NCBI GenBank assembly: GCA_946479505.1
Contig: CAMLGC010000090.1
Location: forward strand, 1 to 9,452
Origin: an uncultured Sphingomonadaceae bacterium
GTDB taxonomy: Bacteria; Pseudomonadota; Alphaproteobacteria; Sphingomonadales; Sphingomonadaceae
Reading direction: 5' to 3'
DNA: 9,452 nucleotides
Shown: in pieces, positions 8,780-9,452 of the stretch
Layout of the letters: every line of letters starts with the position of its first letter
Position numbering within the stretch: position 1 is the first letter of the stretch
Program-made: the position numbers and the translations under genes
The notes under the pieces: model-generated
Seen by the model: only the letters and a program-made list of their open reading frames with translations
The model's database searches: none
Told to the model about the DNA's origin: nothing

Positions 8780-9198
8780 AGCTCGGCCGCGCGCTCCTCG
8801 AACGCGCCGATCATCTTCCGGAGCGCGCGATCGAACACCTGCCCCGCCAGCATTTCGAACACGCGGTTGCGGAACGCAAAATCGACGCAGAAATCCACTG
8901 CACAACCATCAGCTTCCGGCGCAAACTTCCAGTGGTTGGTGAGATGCTTGAGCGGGCCATCGAGATAGTCGACATGGATCTCGCGCGGGCGCGTCTTCGC
9001 GACGCGCGATGTGAAGGTCTCACGCAGCCCCTTGAAGCCGACGATCATGTCCGCGACCATCTCGGTCTCGCTGTTCGAGCGGACGCGGATCGCGCTGACC
9101 CAGGGCAGAAACTTTTCGTAGCTCTTCACGTCAGCGACCAGATCGAACATCTGTTCGCAGCTATACGGAAGATGGCGGACTTCGTGATGCTTGGGCAT
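8713..9198 (-). CDS. ratA: RatA/Coq10-like START-domain protein (probable ubiquinone-binding)
   Basis: This small helix-grip (polyketide cyclase/START-like) protein belongs to the family that includes mitochondrial Coq10, a ubiquinone-binding protein needed for respiration, and E. coli RatA, described as a toxin affecting ribosome assembly. The 161-residue product aligns by eye to that family from residue 9 to 141: LPYSCEQMFDLVADVKSYEKF (10-30 region), LPWV, FKGLRETFTSRV (55-66), DYLDGPLKHLTNHWKF (77-92) and FDRALRKMIGAFEERA (122-137). The family core ends at Y141, leaving a 20-residue tail rich in Ser, Ala and Gly. That tail is encoded opposite the end of pncC. The ATG lies 11 nt after the lipA stop, so it is probably co-transcribed with lipA. 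The lipA neighbourhood suggests a respiratory-cofactor role. Calling it a toxin would be risky; no antitoxin-like partner is adjacent. Confidence 0.88.
   Translation of the reverse strand: MPKHHEVRHLPYSCEQMFDLVADVKSYEKFLPWVSAIRVRSNSETEMVADMIVGFKGLRETFTSRVAKTRPREIHVDYLDGPLKHLTNHWKFAPEADGCAVDFCVDFAFRNRVFEMLAGQVFDRALRKMIGAFEERAAELYGSDVKGSEPGISSSSAHSAA
8769..8786. repeat. Short hairpin at the pncC stop codon
   Basis: CCGAGC (8769-8774) and GCTCGG (8781-8786) form a perfect 6-bp inverted repeat around a 6-nt loop CGTAAA that contains the pncC TAA stop. No run of T follows on either strand, so a rho-independent terminator is not supported. The site also codes for residues near Y141 of the opposing RatA-like protein. 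It may be coincidental. Confidence 0.3.
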
Positions 9199-9209
9199 GG
9201 CTCAGCCGA

Positions 9210-9452
9210 TCAGGCGCGCGCCGCCAGCTTGGCCTCGCGATTGGCGCGCAGCCGCTCGAAATCGTCGCCGGCGTGGTAGCTCGACCGTGTGAGCGGCGAA
9301 GAGGCTACGAGCAGGAAGCCCTTGGCGCGTGCGATCGCGGCATAGGCATCGAACGCTTGCGGGGTCACGAAATCCATGACCTTGGTGTGCTTCGGCGTCG
9401 GCTGGAGATACTGGCCCATCGTCAGGAAATCGATGTCGGCCGAGCGCATGTC
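9210..9452 (-). CDS. lipA: Lipoyl synthase LipA (C-terminal 80 residues; cut by window edge)
   Basis: This radical-SAM enzyme inserts two sulfurs into octanoyl groups on lipoyl domains. Only the C-terminal 80 residues are visible, in frame to the right edge. They match the end of the family: [46 protein letters not shown]. The RSSYHA motif carries the conserved serine that, in characterised LipA proteins, ligates the auxiliary iron-sulfur cluster that is consumed as sulfur donor. The radical-SAM CxxxCxxC motif and the N-terminal cysteines lie outside the window. The stop at 9212-9210 is followed after 11 nt by the RatA/Coq10-like ATG at 9198, indicating a lipA-ratA operon. A short basic tail ([11 protein letters not shown]) ends the protein, as is common. 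Confidence 0.96.
   Translation of the reverse strand, partial: DMRSADIDFLTMGQYLQPTPKHTKVMDFVTPQAFDAYAAIARAKGFLLVASSPLTRSSYHAGDDFERLRANREAKLAARA

Noticed and set aside
7601..8905. 434-codon minus-strand open frame spanning ispDF, the secreted protein and pncC
   Set aside because: It crosses three real genes on the other strand and has a skewed Arg/Gly composition with no recognisable domain.
8713..9198. A toxin-antitoxin module built around the RatA-like gene
   Set aside because: Neighbours are lipA and pncC, both metabolic enzymes; no small antitoxin-like gene is present.

Overview
The window is a dense, GC-rich stretch of bacterial chromosome with almost no non-coding space. Its gene order is lipA, a RatA/Coq10-like gene, pncC, a fused ispDF, dusB (nifR3), ntrB, ntrC, ntrY, ntrX. 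A fused IspDF enzyme and the nifR3-ntrBC-ntrYX run are both hallmarks of Alphaproteobacteria. The sequence style (high GC, a short DusB-NtrB overlap, an Asp/Glu-rich NtrY) suggests a sphingomonad, but that level of placement is inference. Every gene looks intact, apart from the two cut by the window edges.

Layout. Positions 1-6468 form a minus-strand block read right to left: dusB (6468-5470), ntrB (5501-4401), ntrC (4404-2989), ntrY (2916-685) and ntrX (681 to beyond position 1). Neighbours overlap or nearly touch, except for a 72-bp gap between ntrC and ntrY. Positions 6469-6566 are a 98-bp divergent promoter region. Positions 6567-8779 are a plus-strand block: ispDF, a 179-aa predicted secreted protein of unknown function, and pncC, again tightly packed. 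Positions 8713 to the right edge return to the minus strand with the RatA/Coq10-like gene and the end of lipA. The 3' end of that gene runs 67 nt into pncC, so the two genes converge and overlap.

Function. The left block is a tRNA dihydrouridine synthase followed by two paralogous two-component systems. NtrB/NtrC is the classical nitrogen-limitation pair acting through sigma-54. NtrY/NtrX is a membrane sensor with a response regulator whose visible AAA+ region lacks the sigma-54-contacting GAFTGA loop. The plus block makes two MEP-pathway isoprenoid enzymes as one polypeptide, and a pyridine-nucleotide salvage amidase. The right end touches ubiquinone/START-domain biology and lipoate synthesis.

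I see no mobile element, CRISPR array, RNA gene or clearly new multi-gene system. This is mostly conserved core genome. The points most worth a second look are the unrecognised four-cysteine secreted protein, the antisense overlap that coincides with a RatA C-terminal extension, and inverted repeats in the two real intergenic gaps.
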